DNA from: Agromyces sp. Root81
GTDB lineage: Bacteria; Actinomycetota; Actinomycetes; Actinomycetales; Microbacteriaceae
Reading direction: 5' to 3'
NCBI RefSeq assembly: GCF_001429165.1
Contig: NZ_LMIR01000001.1
Location: 6,342-70,341 of the forward strand
DNA length: 64,000 bases
Shown: positions 20,925 through 29,456 of the stretch, piece after piece
How the letters are laid out: the number at the start of each line of letters is the position of its first letter
Numbering within the stretch: the stretch's first letter is position 1
Made by a program: the position numbers and the translations under genes
Notes under the pieces: generated by a model
Databases searched by the model: none
What the model saw: only the letters and a program-made list of their open reading frames with translations
What the model was told of the DNA's origin: nothing

Positions 20925-20958
20925 AAAGTCCCGGAAACTCAAGGGTTTCCGGGACTTT
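20925..20958 (+). terminator. Intrinsic terminator after tRNA-Pro
   Basis: A perfect 14-base stem (20925-20938 with 20945-20958), six-base loop, and a short T run overlapping the right arm. It ends tRNA transcription and separates it from the integrase genes. Confidence 0.8.
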
Positions 20959-21102
20959 TGAGGTTAAGAGATTTGATCCTCCCATCGAAAACCCATCACT
21001 TTCACTTCTGCACGAGCCCTGATCTGGCTTTGCCGTCCGAGACGGGCGAGTCGTCACCGGTCGGTTGCGATCGCTCAGGGGCGCCATGCGCACCTCACCG
21101 GT

Positions 21103-21366
21103 ATGAACACGCACGGAGATCTGCCGATCGTTTCTGCGCCGGTACCCGCCGACGCGTTCGGGCTCGAGCCGCTCTTGGACATCACCGAACTCGCCGCCTA
21201 TCTGGGTGTGCCTGTCTCGACGCTCTACGACTGGCGCACCCGCGGCAAAGGGCCAGCGGCATACCGCTTCGGCAAGCACCTGAAGTTCGCCGTCTCGGAC
21301 GTGCGCGCCTGGGTGGCCGAGCAGCGGGAAGTCTCTGGGGCGCCCCGCTCAACCGAACGGCGGTGA
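21103..21366 (+). CDS. Excisionase-like helix-turn-helix protein
   Basis: An 87-residue protein with one MerR/HTH_17-type DNA-binding domain, LLDITELAAYLGVPVSTLYDW (about residues 27-47) followed by the wing YRFGKHLKFAVSDVRAWV. Proteins of this kind act as excisionases or as regulators of the integrase. It starts six bases before the integrase region, in the same direction, and its position next to attL fits a directionality factor. The start codon is an ATG at 21103 with no strong Shine-Dalgarno, so the start is less certain than the domain. Confidence 0.82.
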   Translation: MNTHGDLPIVSAPVPADAFGLEPLLDITELAAYLGVPVSTLYDWRTRGKGPAAYRFGKHLKFAVSDVRAWVAEQREVSGAPRSTERR

Positions 21367-21372
21367 GCTGAG

Positions 21373-22566
21373 ATGTCCCGGCCGCACCTGGCAATCGGCA
21401 GCTTCGGCGATATCGCCAGCCGAATCCAGCCATCCGGGCGATTCGAGGCCCGCACCCGGTATCGCGACTGGGACGGTCGCTCACGCATCGTGCAGGCCAC
21501 CGGCGCCACCGCGAAGGCTGCAGAAGCCGCGCTGAAAGCGAAGCTGGTCGGGCGGTCGCCGGTACAGCCCGAGTCTGGCCGCGGCCACCTGACGCCCGAC
21601 AGTCCATTCGGTGACCTCGTGGCGTACTGGCTGGACGACATCGACCTCGAGGGGCGGATCTCCAAGACGACCCGGATGCTCTATGAGCGCAACATGCGCA
21701 CGCTCGTGCTGCCGGTCTTCGAGCACTTGACCCTGCGTGAGATCGGGGTAGCCCGCTGTGACCGCTTCATCAAAGAGCAGGCGAGGATCTCGTACAACCG
21801 CGCCAAGCAGTCGCGCGTCGTGCTGCGGCTCGCACTCGAACTCGCGGTGCGGCACGAGGTGCTGCCGGCCAACCCGATGCATCACGTCGCCCGCATTCAC
21901 CGTGAGGCAAGGATGCCCGACGCCCTGACCGGTCTCGAGGTGAACGCGGTCCGCGCCGTGATCGCCCGCTGGGAGTCCGGCATCGACCATGTCTCGGGTC
22001 CTCGACCCGATGGGCAGCTCGGCGCCATCGTCGAGGTCATGCTCGGCACGTCCGCCCGCATCGGCGAGGTGCTCGCGATCCGCCGATGCGACGTCGACGT
22101 CACGGGCCCGACGCCGACGATCCGCATCGCCGGCACGATCATCAGTCGAAACGGCGAGCCGACGTTCCGGCAGGACCATCCGAAGACGGCCAAGTCGCGA
22201 CGGATCGTCGCGCTTCCGTCGTTCACGGCCGCAGCCGTACGTCGTCGGCTTGCGGGAGCGCGCGACCTTGTTCCTGACTCGCTGGTGTTCCACTCGCGCG
22301 AGGGCACGCCGCTGACCACGGCCAATGTGCGTCGCCAGCTGCGGCAGGTGCTCGAGCGGGCCGGCATCGGGGGAGTGACGCCGCACCTGTTCCGCCGCAC
22401 CGTGGCTACCGCCGTCAATGACAATGCGAGCGTCGAACTCGCCGCCGAGCTGCTCGGACATACCGACACGAAGGTCACGGTTCAGCACTACATCCAGCGG
22501 CGGGAACTTGTGAACCCGGCGACAGCGGCGTTGCTGGAGCGGGCGTTCAAGCGCGATGAAGTCTGA
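21373..22566 (+). CDS. int: Tyrosine-type integrase
   Basis: A 397-residue tyrosine recombinase that would insert and excise the element at the tRNA-Pro site. It has an N-terminal arm-binding region (residues 1-65, including RYRDWDGRSR), a SAM-like core-binding domain (about 75-175) and the catalytic domain. The active-site residues Arg229 (TSARIGE), His338 and Arg341 (HLFRR), His363 (LLGHTDT) and Tyr373 (VQHYI) are all present. The ORF is intact, so the element may still be mobile. It begins six bases after the excisionase-like gene. Confidence 0.94.
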   Translation: MSRPHLAIGSFGDIASRIQPSGRFEARTRYRDWDGRSRIVQATGATAKAAEAALKAKLVGRSPVQPESGRGHLTPDSPFGDLVAYWLDDIDLEGRISKTTRMLYERNMRTLVLPVFEHLTLREIGVARCDRFIKEQARISYNRAKQSRVVLRLALELAVRHEVLPANPMHHVARIHREARMPDALTGLEVNAVRAVIARWESGIDHVSGPRPDGQLGAIVEVMLGTSARIGEVLAIRRCDVDVTGPTPTIRIAGTIISRNGEPTFRQDHPKTAKSRRIVALPSFTAAAVRRRLAGARDLVPDSLVFHSREGTPLTTANVRRQLRQVLERAGIGGVTPHLFRRTVATAVNDNASVELAAELLGHTDTKVTVQHYIQRRELVNPATAALLERAFKRDEV

Positions 22567-22575
22567 TCGGGAGTA

Positions 22576-22610
22576 CAGTGCGGTGCCGCACCCGGTGCGG
22601 CACCGCACTG
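22576..22610 (+). terminator. Inverted repeat ending the integrase transcript
   Basis: A perfect 17-base inverted repeat around one central base, very GC-rich, starting nine bases after the int stop. There is no T run, so termination would rely on the stem alone. Confidence 0.6.
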
Positions 22611-22850
22611 CCCCAGTCGACCTTCGGCGCCCAGGCCGGTGCGGTTGAAGTAGGCGCCGGTGCCCGCCCCTGCGAGTGCACCGTCGGTGCTGCTTCACGC
22701 TGCCCAACCACGGCCATTGCTCTCTTCCCGCTGATCGCCCGAAGCACGATCCACCTAAGTCAGGTGCGCACCTGCTCCCTCGCGCACTGACCTGCACATC
22801 TGTCACGGTCTCCTTCACTATGGCCGTTAGCGGCGGATGCCGCCCGTGGC

Positions 22851-23321
22851 TCAGTCGTCCAGGTCGCAAGCCTCGACGGGGATGGTGCCGATGAAGATGC
22901 CAGACCGTGCCCACGCCCACTCACCGACTTCAAGGTCGGCCCGGTTGAACAAACCATAGACGTCCGACGCAATGGCCTCGCCTGAGCGTATGGTGTAGTT
23001 GCCCTCGATGATGACTGTCATCTGATCCCAGTCGTCGGCGACCGGTGCTGGAAGGTGGATGACATCGCCGGAAGCCAGATCTTCGGGCAGCTCATCGGCT
23101 AAGAGATTCGCGTTGCCTGAGTCATCGTCGCTCCCACGGAGGTAGGACGTGGCAGTCCCGCTGGTGATGTCGCTCAGCGATTCGCAGATGCCAAAGTCGA
23201 ACGACCCGTCCTCGTTCAACCGGAGGGCGGTGCGGTGTACGGCCTGGCATCCGGTGAGGACTACGACTGACGCGCACGCGATCACGGCAACTGTGGCGCG
23301 CAGCGTTGGGCGTGTAGGCAT
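22851..23321 (-). CDS. Predicted lipoprotein of the island
   Basis: A 156-residue protein with a lipoprotein signal: basic start, hydrophobic VAVIACASVVVL and lipobox LTGC with Cys25. The mature part is acidic and strand-rich, with no family I recognise. It would sit on the outer face of the membrane. The ATG lies six bases after a -10-like TAGCAT (23328-23333), suggesting its own leaderless promoter. As cargo of a small island next to the Schlafen-type genes it could be unrelated surface cargo or a superinfection-exclusion protein; the sequence does not decide. Confidence 0.7.
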   Translation of the reverse strand: MPTRPTLRATVAVIACASVVVLTGCQAVHRTALRLNEDGSFDFGICESLSDITSGTATSYLRGSDDDSGNANLLADELPEDLASGDVIHLPAPVADDWDQMTVIIEGNYTIRSGEAIASDVYGLFNRADLEVGEWAWARSGIFIGTIPVEACDLDD

Positions 23322-23327
23322 GGCGCG

Positions 23328-23333
23328 ATGCTA
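23328..23333 (-). promoter_or_regulatory. Probable -10 of the island lipoprotein
   Basis: TAGCAT on the minus strand, six bases before the ATG at 23321. Confidence 0.45.
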
Positions 23334-23447
23334 GTTCCAGGGACGAACTCAAACGCAGGTGATCGGGGTCACGTTACGTGATCGTGCTGTCAGGCTGTCT
23401 CGATCGCGGATCCATACCTGGGCAACGGTAAAACGATCGTCGATCCT

Positions 23448-24917
23448 CTAGGTTGTCGGAATCGCCCGGCCTGGCCCTTCGACGCACCAGCTCGACCCGC
23501 GGCTTTCGGCGATGAGTGCGCTGAACGCGACCACCGAGTGCGCAAGATCGGTCGTCGCATCTTCATCAACTTCATTACCCGGAACGAAGACAACCGCCCA
23601 GATGTCTCCCGTCGCCGGCACCGCGAGGCGGTAGACGCCTTCGGGAATCCGGGTGCTCAGCACGTGCTCGTTGAGGCTCAGGCCGCCGCGCAGCACATCG
23701 ACCATCCGACTCGTCGGGATGCCCGGAAGCTTGAGCAGTCCGACCTCCGTCGCAGCACCCTGGACTCGGTTCGTGCTAGCGAGCGGCGCTCTCAAGTTCG
23801 CCATCAAGTCAGGCGTAGTTGCCATGTCAGGAAGCCAATCTATGCCGAAGGTGGGCGGCAGACCGTTGCGCCGCCAGACCACGGCTGAGATGAGGTCGGC
23901 TATGGCATCGGCCTCCATCCGTCGTTCTTCCCCGGCCCGGCGGAGACTGCGGTACGCGGCCAACTCCGCCAGATTCTCCGCATACTCGGCCAATTCCGCC
24001 TTCTCACCCAGCTGGTCGCGAACAAGGTCATCCACCAGCTGGACTCGCGCGTGACCGACTAGTGAGGCATATGTATGAACGGTATGCAACCGCATCATCC
24101 GTGCTTTCATGACTGACCACCAGACGCTCTCGGCGGACTCTGTGCTTGTGTTCTCAACGGCGTACCTTGCCTGTTGCGTCGCGTCCTCGATGGCATCGAG
24201 CGCATTCACAACCTTCGTATCCACATCCCCGAGCGCTTCCTCAATGTCTCGAAGGGATGCCCTGAGCACCGCAGAGGCGTCGTCAGAATTGTTCACGTGT
24301 GTTTCGAATCCACCAGCGAAGCTCTGCAACCTCAAGTCGTCAATCGAGCCGCGTATTGCCGCCAGCGCTCGTTTCAGCGGATCGCTCCCCTCGAACTCAT
24401 CAATCCACGCGGCCAGTCGTTGGTTTTTGAATATCTGGAGTGCCTCGCCCTGGGTAAGGGCCCGCACCCCTCCAACGCCCCTGATGTGCCACCGGTCACC
24501 GATCACGTGGGGCGCTGACGCTGGGCGAACCTCCACCACAAGGATTGGCGCCCTGTCCACGTTCTCTTGGTAGATCGTGAGGTTCGGCTGCGGTTGAACG
24601 TTTCCGTGGACCTTCTGCTCGATCTGCAACTGGAGACCGTCTAGATCCGCGGGCCGACCGTCCTCACCGAACAAGCCGACAATTGCGCCTGTCGTAGCTC
24701 CGGTGCCTTGTGAATCGTCCTCCGTCACGCCATACACGATCGTGTGTACTTCGACTGCGGGCTGAAACGCTACGAAGTTGGCACCCGCGGCGACTTGCTT
24801 CGCAACCGCCCCAATCTCGACCGCGCTCTTGAACTCAATGTGGGACTGTTCGCCCGCCAGCAGTAGCGCAGCAGTGGTCGGACGGAGCGAGTCGGACCGA
24901 CGATTTTCAGGGGCCAT
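23448..24917 (-). CDS. AlbA_2 / Schlafen-type N-terminal domain protein
   Basis: A 489-residue protein. Residues about 20-170 fit the AlbA_2 (Schlafen-like, divergent AAA-4) pattern: EQSHIEFKSAVEIGAVAKQV, then an AAGANFVAF strand with YGVTED, a GAIVGL turn, ILVVEVRPASAPHVIGDRWHIRG and the Arg-rich end. The remaining 300 residues are helical with heptad-like stretches (about 190-330) and match nothing I know. AlbA_2 proteins include tRNA or RNA cleaving Schlafen relatives and phage-defence components. The ATG at 24917 is chosen over a TTG at 24941. It is the second of two such genes in a row on this strand. Confidence 0.65.
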   Translation of the reverse strand: MAPENRRSDSLRPTTAALLLAGEQSHIEFKSAVEIGAVAKQVAAGANFVAFQPAVEVHTIVYGVTEDDSQGTGATTGAIVGLFGEDGRPADLDGLQLQIEQKVHGNVQPQPNLTIYQENVDRAPILVVEVRPASAPHVIGDRWHIRGVGGVRALTQGEALQIFKNQRLAAWIDEFEGSDPLKRALAAIRGSIDDLRLQSFAGGFETHVNNSDDASAVLRASLRDIEEALGDVDTKVVNALDAIEDATQQARYAVENTSTESAESVWWSVMKARMMRLHTVHTYASLVGHARVQLVDDLVRDQLGEKAELAEYAENLAELAAYRSLRRAGEERRMEADAIADLISAVVWRRNGLPPTFGIDWLPDMATTPDLMANLRAPLASTNRVQGAATEVGLLKLPGIPTSRMVDVLRGGLSLNEHVLSTRIPEGVYRLAVPATGDIWAVVFVPGNEVDEDATTDLAHSVVAFSALIAESRGSSWCVEGPGRAIPTT

Positions 24918-25105
24918 ACTCTCAGCATGGCCTGCCCCCAAGTGAAGGCGAAATAGCCTTGGTACGGCAAAGCGTTCCCACCGAGTGCTAGCGGGGGGAC
25001 CCGTCGGCGCTGGCTCGAGTCTCGGGCCTGCAGGCCGGTCCCCGCATGCGGTTCCGGACGTTGCGCAAGCGGGTAGCTGTCATCTCCGTGCACCAGGTGA
25101 CGAAT

Positions 25106-26230
25106 TCATCCGCGGTTGCCCGCGCCCCGCAGGAACGCCCGACCGGCAGCGAGCTGCGAGTGGAGCATCGCCGCATCAAGATGCACAGTGTCCTCACCGC
25201 GACGTTGAACAACCGTGAACGCTGCAGACTCAATCTTGCTTTCGTCCACGGAGACACCTCCCCGCACGAGAAAAGGCATGAGTTCCTCGGGCTGTCGCGG
25301 TATGTCGACCATCACGATCGGAGATCCGCCCGGTAGCAGGATCTCAGTGACACGCAGGCCGAATGGAAGAGGGACGACCTTGTCGCTCAATATCTGCATG
25401 TAGGTCCTCGGAGGAGTACGCACCTCGTGGAGCCCAGACACCTCAGTGATGATCTCTCCACCGCCCCGGACAGGAGTTGCGGTCCGCGCGCCGAACACAA
25501 TGATGCCACCCTCTTCAGCATTGCAGAATGCCGCTACCTCAATCGCTAGTCGATGCTTGCCATGGCCCGACGACAAGTCCCACTCTTGGCTCTTGACATC
25601 CAGCCAGTTCCCCTCAGGCTGGCCGACCAACAGATGAGCATTCCCGCCGCGAATCAGATCAGCCATGGTGTCGCGAGTCGGCGTCTCTGCGACCAAAGCG
25701 TCCACGAGGTTTGCGACATCACATCCCAGAGCGAATGCGTGCTTCAGACGCACTACCTGCGCCGGAACGGCGACGATCATGGTCAATATCGCAAGACCTG
25801 GTACGCCCGAATCTCGGAAGGCCTGATCCTCGTCGCCCAATGAAACAACCGCAGCACCCCGAGATGACGCGAATGCCTCGACGGTCGACCAGAGCCTAGT
25901 GCGAAGAGGCTCAAAGTCATCGCCGTCTGGCCATTCCGGCAAGAGGTCCATGCGCAATGCGACCTGGTCTTCATGCAAGACGAACTCAACTTGATGATAT
26001 GGAGCGTCCACGTCGAAGAACCCCTCATCGCCGCCGTCATAGACAACAGCCGCTGTGTCCACTTCGTGGTCGTAGAGCGAGGCGTGTATTGCAAACGCGT
26101 CCCGGAGGGTACTCACTTCGAGCTCTTCAACCTCCGATGGCTTGAGCATGAGGTGTCCCATGTCGGTCCAGCGCCGCTGTCCGTTGACCGCCCAAGGCTC
26201 TTCTTCGGATTCGACCAATATCGAGATCAC
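25106..26230 (-). CDS. AlbA_2 / Schlafen-type C-terminal domain protein
   Basis: A 374-residue protein. Residues 1-195 are an unknown acidic alpha/beta region. From about residue 205 an AlbA_2 domain follows: EGNWLDVKSQEWDLSS, then IEVAAFCNAEEGGIIVFGA, the usual N-E/A-GG strand, and PIVMVDIPRQPEELMPFLVRGGVSV near the end. It differs from its neighbour in having the domain at the C-terminus, so the pair is not a simple duplication. The GTG start lies six bases after a -10-like TAGGGT. The gap to the second gene is about 190 bases. Confidence 0.68.
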   Translation of the reverse strand: MISILVESEEEPWAVNGQRRWTDMGHLMLKPSEVEELEVSTLRDAFAIHASLYDHEVDTAAVVYDGGDEGFFDVDAPYHQVEFVLHEDQVALRMDLLPEWPDGDDFEPLRTRLWSTVEAFASSRGAAVVSLGDEDQAFRDSGVPGLAILTMIVAVPAQVVRLKHAFALGCDVANLVDALVAETPTRDTMADLIRGGNAHLLVGQPEGNWLDVKSQEWDLSSGHGKHRLAIEVAAFCNAEEGGIIVFGARTATPVRGGGEIITEVSGLHEVRTPPRTYMQILSDKVVPLPFGLRVTEILLPGGSPIVMVDIPRQPEELMPFLVRGGVSVDESKIESAAFTVVQRRGEDTVHLDAAMLHSQLAAGRAFLRGAGNRG

Positions 26231-26236
26231 ATCTTC

Positions 26237-26242
26237 ACCCTA
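26237..26242 (-). promoter_or_regulatory. Probable -10 for the first Schlafen-type gene
   Basis: TAGGGT on the minus strand, six bases before the GTG at 26230, supporting that start and a leaderless message. Confidence 0.45.
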
Positions 26243-26306
26243 CGGGTCCGCCCGGCGTCTCTCGTCTGGAAGCCGGTCGGTCACCGCGCGCCCGCAGGCG
26301 GATCCC

Positions 26307-26831
26307 TCAGCGCCACTCGCCGATGAGGTCGCGGATGGTGCGCTCGTACGCGTCCCGCTCGAACCGGAGGGTCGGAGGGGGGCCGTCCGTGCTGATCTCG
26401 CCCGTGATTCGGTCTTGGAATGCGATGTCCCTCCACGCGACAGAGTCGTCAGCGACTTCCACGCGCGTACTGATCGCGCCGCACCAGATATCGCCGCATG
26501 CGCCGCAGAACAGGATGGCGGTTCTTCCGTCGGGAAATCGCACCAATTCCTCCTCCGGTCCGACGTCCCGTGAAATGAGCGCCTCGAGGCTGGCAACGAC
26601 GCCGGCACCGTACTGGTTCGTCTCCCACATGAGCGGACGCGTTTCATCACGCGGGTCACCGTAGGCGATCCAATCTCGGAGCGGCCGACCATCAACGAGC
26701 CAATCGCGGAACCGGAGCACAGTGCGGATCGTGGTGCGTTTCGGCCACCGGCCGACGCTCTTCTCCTCAACAGAGTCAGACCAAGCCGAAGAGAGCACGG
26801 AACGCTCGTGCTTAGGCTCGGGTGACTGCAT
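26307..26831 (-). CDS. Uncharacterised protein with CGACGDIWCGA motif
   Basis: A 174-residue protein. The region FCGACGDIWCGAISTRVEVADDSVAW (key residues Cys-x2-Cys-Gly-Asp-x2-Cys-Gly, about residues 108-125) resembles a conserved stretch in a family of unannotated actinobacterial proteins that often reads CGDxxCGA. Three cysteines this close could bind metal, which is inference. It starts at an ATG seven bases after a TACGCT (26839-26844). An upstream in-frame start at 26876 would add 15 residues across that promoter and is disfavoured. It lies 76 bases upstream of the first Schlafen-type gene and could be in the same transcript. Confidence 0.6.
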   Translation of the reverse strand: MQSPEPKHERSVLSSAWSDSVEEKSVGRWPKRTTIRTVLRFRDWLVDGRPLRDWIAYGDPRDETRPLMWETNQYGAGVVASLEALISRDVGPEEELVRFPDGRTAILFCGACGDIWCGAISTRVEVADDSVAWRDIAFQDRITGEISTDGPPPTLRFERDAYERTIRDLIGEWR

Positions 26832-27200
26832 GTCGGAAAGCGTACCCGCGGCCACAACCAATTCGGACGCCCGCAAGCCGGTCCCGGACCGAACGGCTCG
26901 GTTGTTCTCAAACCGAGCCGTGAGGGGCGCGGCGTCCGTCGACCGCAGATTCCCGCATGACCCGCCCGCAATAGTGCCCGGTCAAGCTGCCTCGAACGCA
27001 ACAGCCGACTCAAGGTGATTTGCCACCCGGGCGTATCAATGAACGACCAAGATCGCGTCCCAGCGGGTCGTCCTCCGACCTGATGGCGTCGAGCGATGAC
27101 CCTCCGCCCCAGATCACCAGAGATCCCACGCCTCTTGCAGATCGAGGCGTTCGCTGTTTCGTCGGTGACGAAACGGGGTGGCTTTGCGCACCTTCGGAGC
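26832..27200. other. Intergenic region with an 11-base-stem hairpin
   Basis: About 370 bases without a supported gene between two divergent cargo genes. It holds the -10-like TACGCT of the minus-strand gene and a perfect 11-base stem (26893-26903 with 26911-26921, seven-base loop). Nothing else stands out. ORFs across it are GC shadows. Confidence 0.5.
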
Positions 27201-27638
27201 ATGAGCATCCGGCAGAAAACCACGATCCGGCGGATCCTGCCGACCCGGTGCATCCGGTGCGGAGCGTCGCTGCCGCAGCCTGCGGCCACCGGGCGTCCAC
27301 GCGTCTACTGCGGGCCTGGATGCCGCAAGGCGGCCTACGACGACAGGCGGGCCCGGAAGCCGGAGGCGTTTCAAATCCGAGTTGTTGAGCGCATTGCCGT
27401 GGAAATGGTTGAGACCATCTCCACCGTCGACGAGGGCCACGACATCATCGAGTGCTTGCGGCGGGTCTGTGCATCGCCCCGTGCGGTCACGAATGTCCTG
27501 TCCGCTCTGAATGGCTTGGTCCGATCGGGCACACTACGGCTGGACGGCAAGTGGGCGCCCGTCGTGCGCGCGATCACCGAGTTGAACCGCGCCATCCTGG
27601 ATGTTTCCGAACGCGACCGGTGGCATCGAAGACGCTGA
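27201..27638 (+). CDS. Small Cys4 zinc-ribbon-like protein
   Basis: A 145-residue protein. The first 45 residues hold two Cys pairs, CIRCG and YCGPGCR, spaced like a zinc ribbon and followed by basic residues (KAAYDDRRARK). The rest is helical. Related short Cys4 proteins occur on actinobacterial mobile elements, where they are usually unannotated. The ATG at 27201 is preferred over 27096 because the extra 35 residues look like non-coding sequence. A DNA-binding role is inference. Confidence 0.6.
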   Translation: MSIRQKTTIRRILPTRCIRCGASLPQPAATGRPRVYCGPGCRKAAYDDRRARKPEAFQIRVVERIAVEMVETISTVDEGHDIIECLRRVCASPRAVTNVLSALNGLVRSGTLRLDGKWAPVVRAITELNRAILDVSERDRWHRRR

Positions 27639-27810
27639 GGACGATCGCGGTTTGGGGCACCATCCCCGGACATCCTTGCGGGCGGGTCATAGGGGAATCT
27701 CGGGCGGCCGGTTGTCGCTTAGGCGCGGATGTAGAACGCGAGTGCCAGTGGGGGACCGGCCTGCGGTGCGCACCCGGCGAAACTCGTCGCCGGCCGCCCG
27801 TCTTCGGCTG

Positions 27811-27839
27811 TTGATTTTGTCAGCTCTCTTCGCAAGTAT
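27811..27839 (+). promoter_or_regulatory. Probable promoter of the DUF1801 gene
   Basis: TTGATT at 27811-27816, 17 bases, then AAGTAT at 27834-27839, which is six bases before the ATG at 27846. This is the clearest -35/-10 pair among the leaderless-looking starts. Confidence 0.5.
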
Positions 27840-27845
27840 TCGCGC

Positions 27846-28235
27846 ATGAGTGACAAGTCCGATTCCGAGCAGATCGACGACATCATCGCGCAGCAGAGCG
27901 GCTGGAAACAGGATGCGCTCGTCGCGCTTCGAGCTGCGATCATGGCCGCCGATCCGGCTGCTGTCGAGGTGGTCAAGTACAAGAAGCCTTCCAAACCGGA
28001 GGGAGTTCCGTTTTGGAAGCATGACGGAGACGTCTGCTTCGTCGACGTGCTCAAGAGCGCCGTAAGGCTGACGTTCGCGAAGGGTGCCCGCATGGAAAGC
28101 AGCGATCTCTTCAACACCCGGCTGGACAGCAAAGTCGTCCGAGCCATCGACTACTTCGATGGAGACCGCGTGGACGAAGCGGCGGTCAAGGCGCTCGTGG
28201 CCGAGGCCGTGGAACTCAACGTCGCAGCCAGGTGA
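27846..28235 (+). CDS. DUF1801 domain protein
   Basis: A 129-residue protein of the DUF1801 (YdhG-like) fold. Its marks are the helix SEQIDDIIAQQSGWKQDALVALRAAI, the strand KYKKPSKPEGVPFWKHDGDVCFVDV and VRLTFAKGARM (cited in short pieces: KYKKPSKPEGVPFW, VRLTFAKGARM). Members are common small proteins of unknown function. It is the last gene before attR. The ATG has a well-spaced promoter in front. Confidence 0.85.
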   Translation: MSDKSDSEQIDDIIAQQSGWKQDALVALRAAIMAADPAAVEVVKYKKPSKPEGVPFWKHDGDVCFVDVLKSAVRLTFAKGARMESSDLFNTRLDSKVVRAIDYFDGDRVDEAAVKALVAEAVELNVAAR

Positions 28236-28526
28236 CAGTGGTGACGGAAGATCCGAACCGGTCACCCACGTCAGACAATCGATCGCGACCTTCGCATTGC
28301 CTGACCCATGCGAGGACTGCGCGTGAATCCGAGTCCGGCGGCTACTCATGGGCCATCATGCCGGGTCTCCGGAATTCCCATCATTTACCCATCAGATTGA
28401 CCCGTGAGCGACCCCAATCGACCGGGTAGAATCGGAGTCACCGAACCGCTCGGTTCCCTGTAAACACAAGGGAATCCGTGGGTTTCCGGAGATTTCCGGA
28501 GGTGGCCGGCAGACGCCTGAATCCTC
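28236..28526. other. Right end of the element with short direct repeats
   Basis: No gene. It contains a small hairpin (TTCCCT 28454-28459 with AGGGAA 28469-28474) and two TTTCCGGAG copies ten bases apart (28483-28491 and 28493-28501) just before the attachment core. A third TTTCCGGA lies beyond it at 28587-28594, and TTTCCGGG lies near attL at 20946-20953. These are candidate recombinase or excisionase binding sites. Confidence 0.45.
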
Positions 28527-28561
28527 CAAGGGGTCGCAGGTTCAAATCCTGTCAGCCCGAC
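28527..28561 (+). repeat. attR core
   Basis: Exact 35-base copy of 20887-20921. To the right the sequence continues CTGAGAAAGTC where attL has CCAGAAAGTC, so the two junctions differ at the tRNA CCA end. Confidence 0.93.
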
Positions 28562-29207
28562 TGAGAAAGTCGCAGATCAGGGGTCGTTTCCGGAAAAGCC
28601 GGATGCGGCCCCTGAGTCGTACGTGGGGCGCGTACGCCAACGCCTTGCGAGATGCCGCGTCGAGTCAGTACGAGCGGGCTCCGAACACGAGCAGGTCGAG
28701 CAAGCCTGTGGCAAGCAAGGGCGCGCTGGCGACGAGCACACAGCACCCATGGCGAAGGAGCCCTGAGGCAGCCGAACTCTGCCGTACGCCGTGTCGGCCC
28801 ACGGCATGAACAAGATGAGCAGGTCACTCAGCTGGCGACGGAAGACGATGAAACACCCCCTGCGACCGCCAGCACGGCTGCGAGGATCAGGAGTCCGACG
28901 GTGTCCATGCGATCAGCGTAAGGTCCGCGCTTGAGCGCTGCTGTGTCACCAATGGAACGCACGAAAGCCCCGCACCTAGTGGGGAACTAGGCCGGGGCTG
29001 AGGGCGCTCAAGCGGTCGCACGGGGCTGGGCAATGAGCGCCGCTGTGCCCACAGAGCCCCCAGACTCGCGCGCACAGAGAGGCGCTATGCCCTCCCGGGA
29101 CGGACAGAGGGGGGAGGGGAGGCCCCCACCCTCGGCGCATCTCGAGAGTGCAGGTACTTGCGGCCTGAACGAGCGAGCAGATACAAGGCAGGCAGTACTC
29201 TCGTGGC
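28562..29207. other. Gene-poor stretch with two large hairpins
   Basis: No supported gene in about 645 bases. An imperfect 16-base stem lies at 28578-28613, possibly the original terminator of tRNA-Pro before integration. Around 28660-28910 the minus strand shows broken hydrophobic reading (a short MDTVGLLILAAVLAVAGG start at 28907, then frame changes) that could be a decayed small membrane protein. A nested hairpin lies at 28930-29012 (separate entry). The -10 of the next gene is TACTCT at 29196-29201, six bases before its ATG. Confidence 0.4.
28930..29012 (-). terminator. Nested hairpin, likely minus-strand terminator
   Basis: An outer nine-base stem (28930-28938 with 29004-29012) encloses an inner two-part stem: AGCCCCG with CGGGGCT (28966-28972, 28993-28999) and CCTAGT with ACTAGG (28975-28980, 28986-28991). 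Read on the minus strand, the inner stem is followed by TTTCGT, which is terminator-like. No minus-strand gene now ends here. Confidence 0.5.
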
Positions 29208-29456
29208 ATGAGTGAGCAGCGACGTCGACCAGTTCTGGCAGTTGTCCTGCTGGCTGGCGTCCCATTGGCGCTAGTGGGCGCGATTCTCTACTACGTGTTC
29301 GACATCCAGCAGCCATGGGTGATGGCTGTGTTGGCCGTCGGAACTGTGCTGTGGGTGGCGCTGAGCGTCACCATCGATGTGAGCATCCATCGTCAAGTGG
29401 CGAGAGAAGCCCGTACTCGCACTGGCCTCCGTACTGACTTCCCTGATCTTGAGTAG
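29208..29456 (+). CDS. Small two-helix membrane protein
   Basis: An 82-residue protein with two transmembrane helices (about residues 9-31 and 36-57) and a basic C-terminal tail. I do not recognise the family. The ATG is supported by TACTCT six bases upstream. It stands alone between the nested hairpin and the signal peptidase gene. Confidence 0.65.
   Translation: MSEQRRRPVLAVVLLAGVPLALVGAILYYVFDIQQPWVMAVLAVGTVLWVALSVTIDVSIHRQVAREARTRTGLRTDFPDLE

Noticed and set aside
22611-22850. Possible gene remnant on the minus strand with AGAGTGAYFNRTGLGAEGRLG-like reading
   Set aside because: Too short, with no start and no recognisable family; not listed as a pseudogene.
28552-28827. Minus-strand ORFs of 80-90 codons next to attR
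   Set aside because: Cys-rich and low-similarity readings without start signals; treated as non-coding or decayed.
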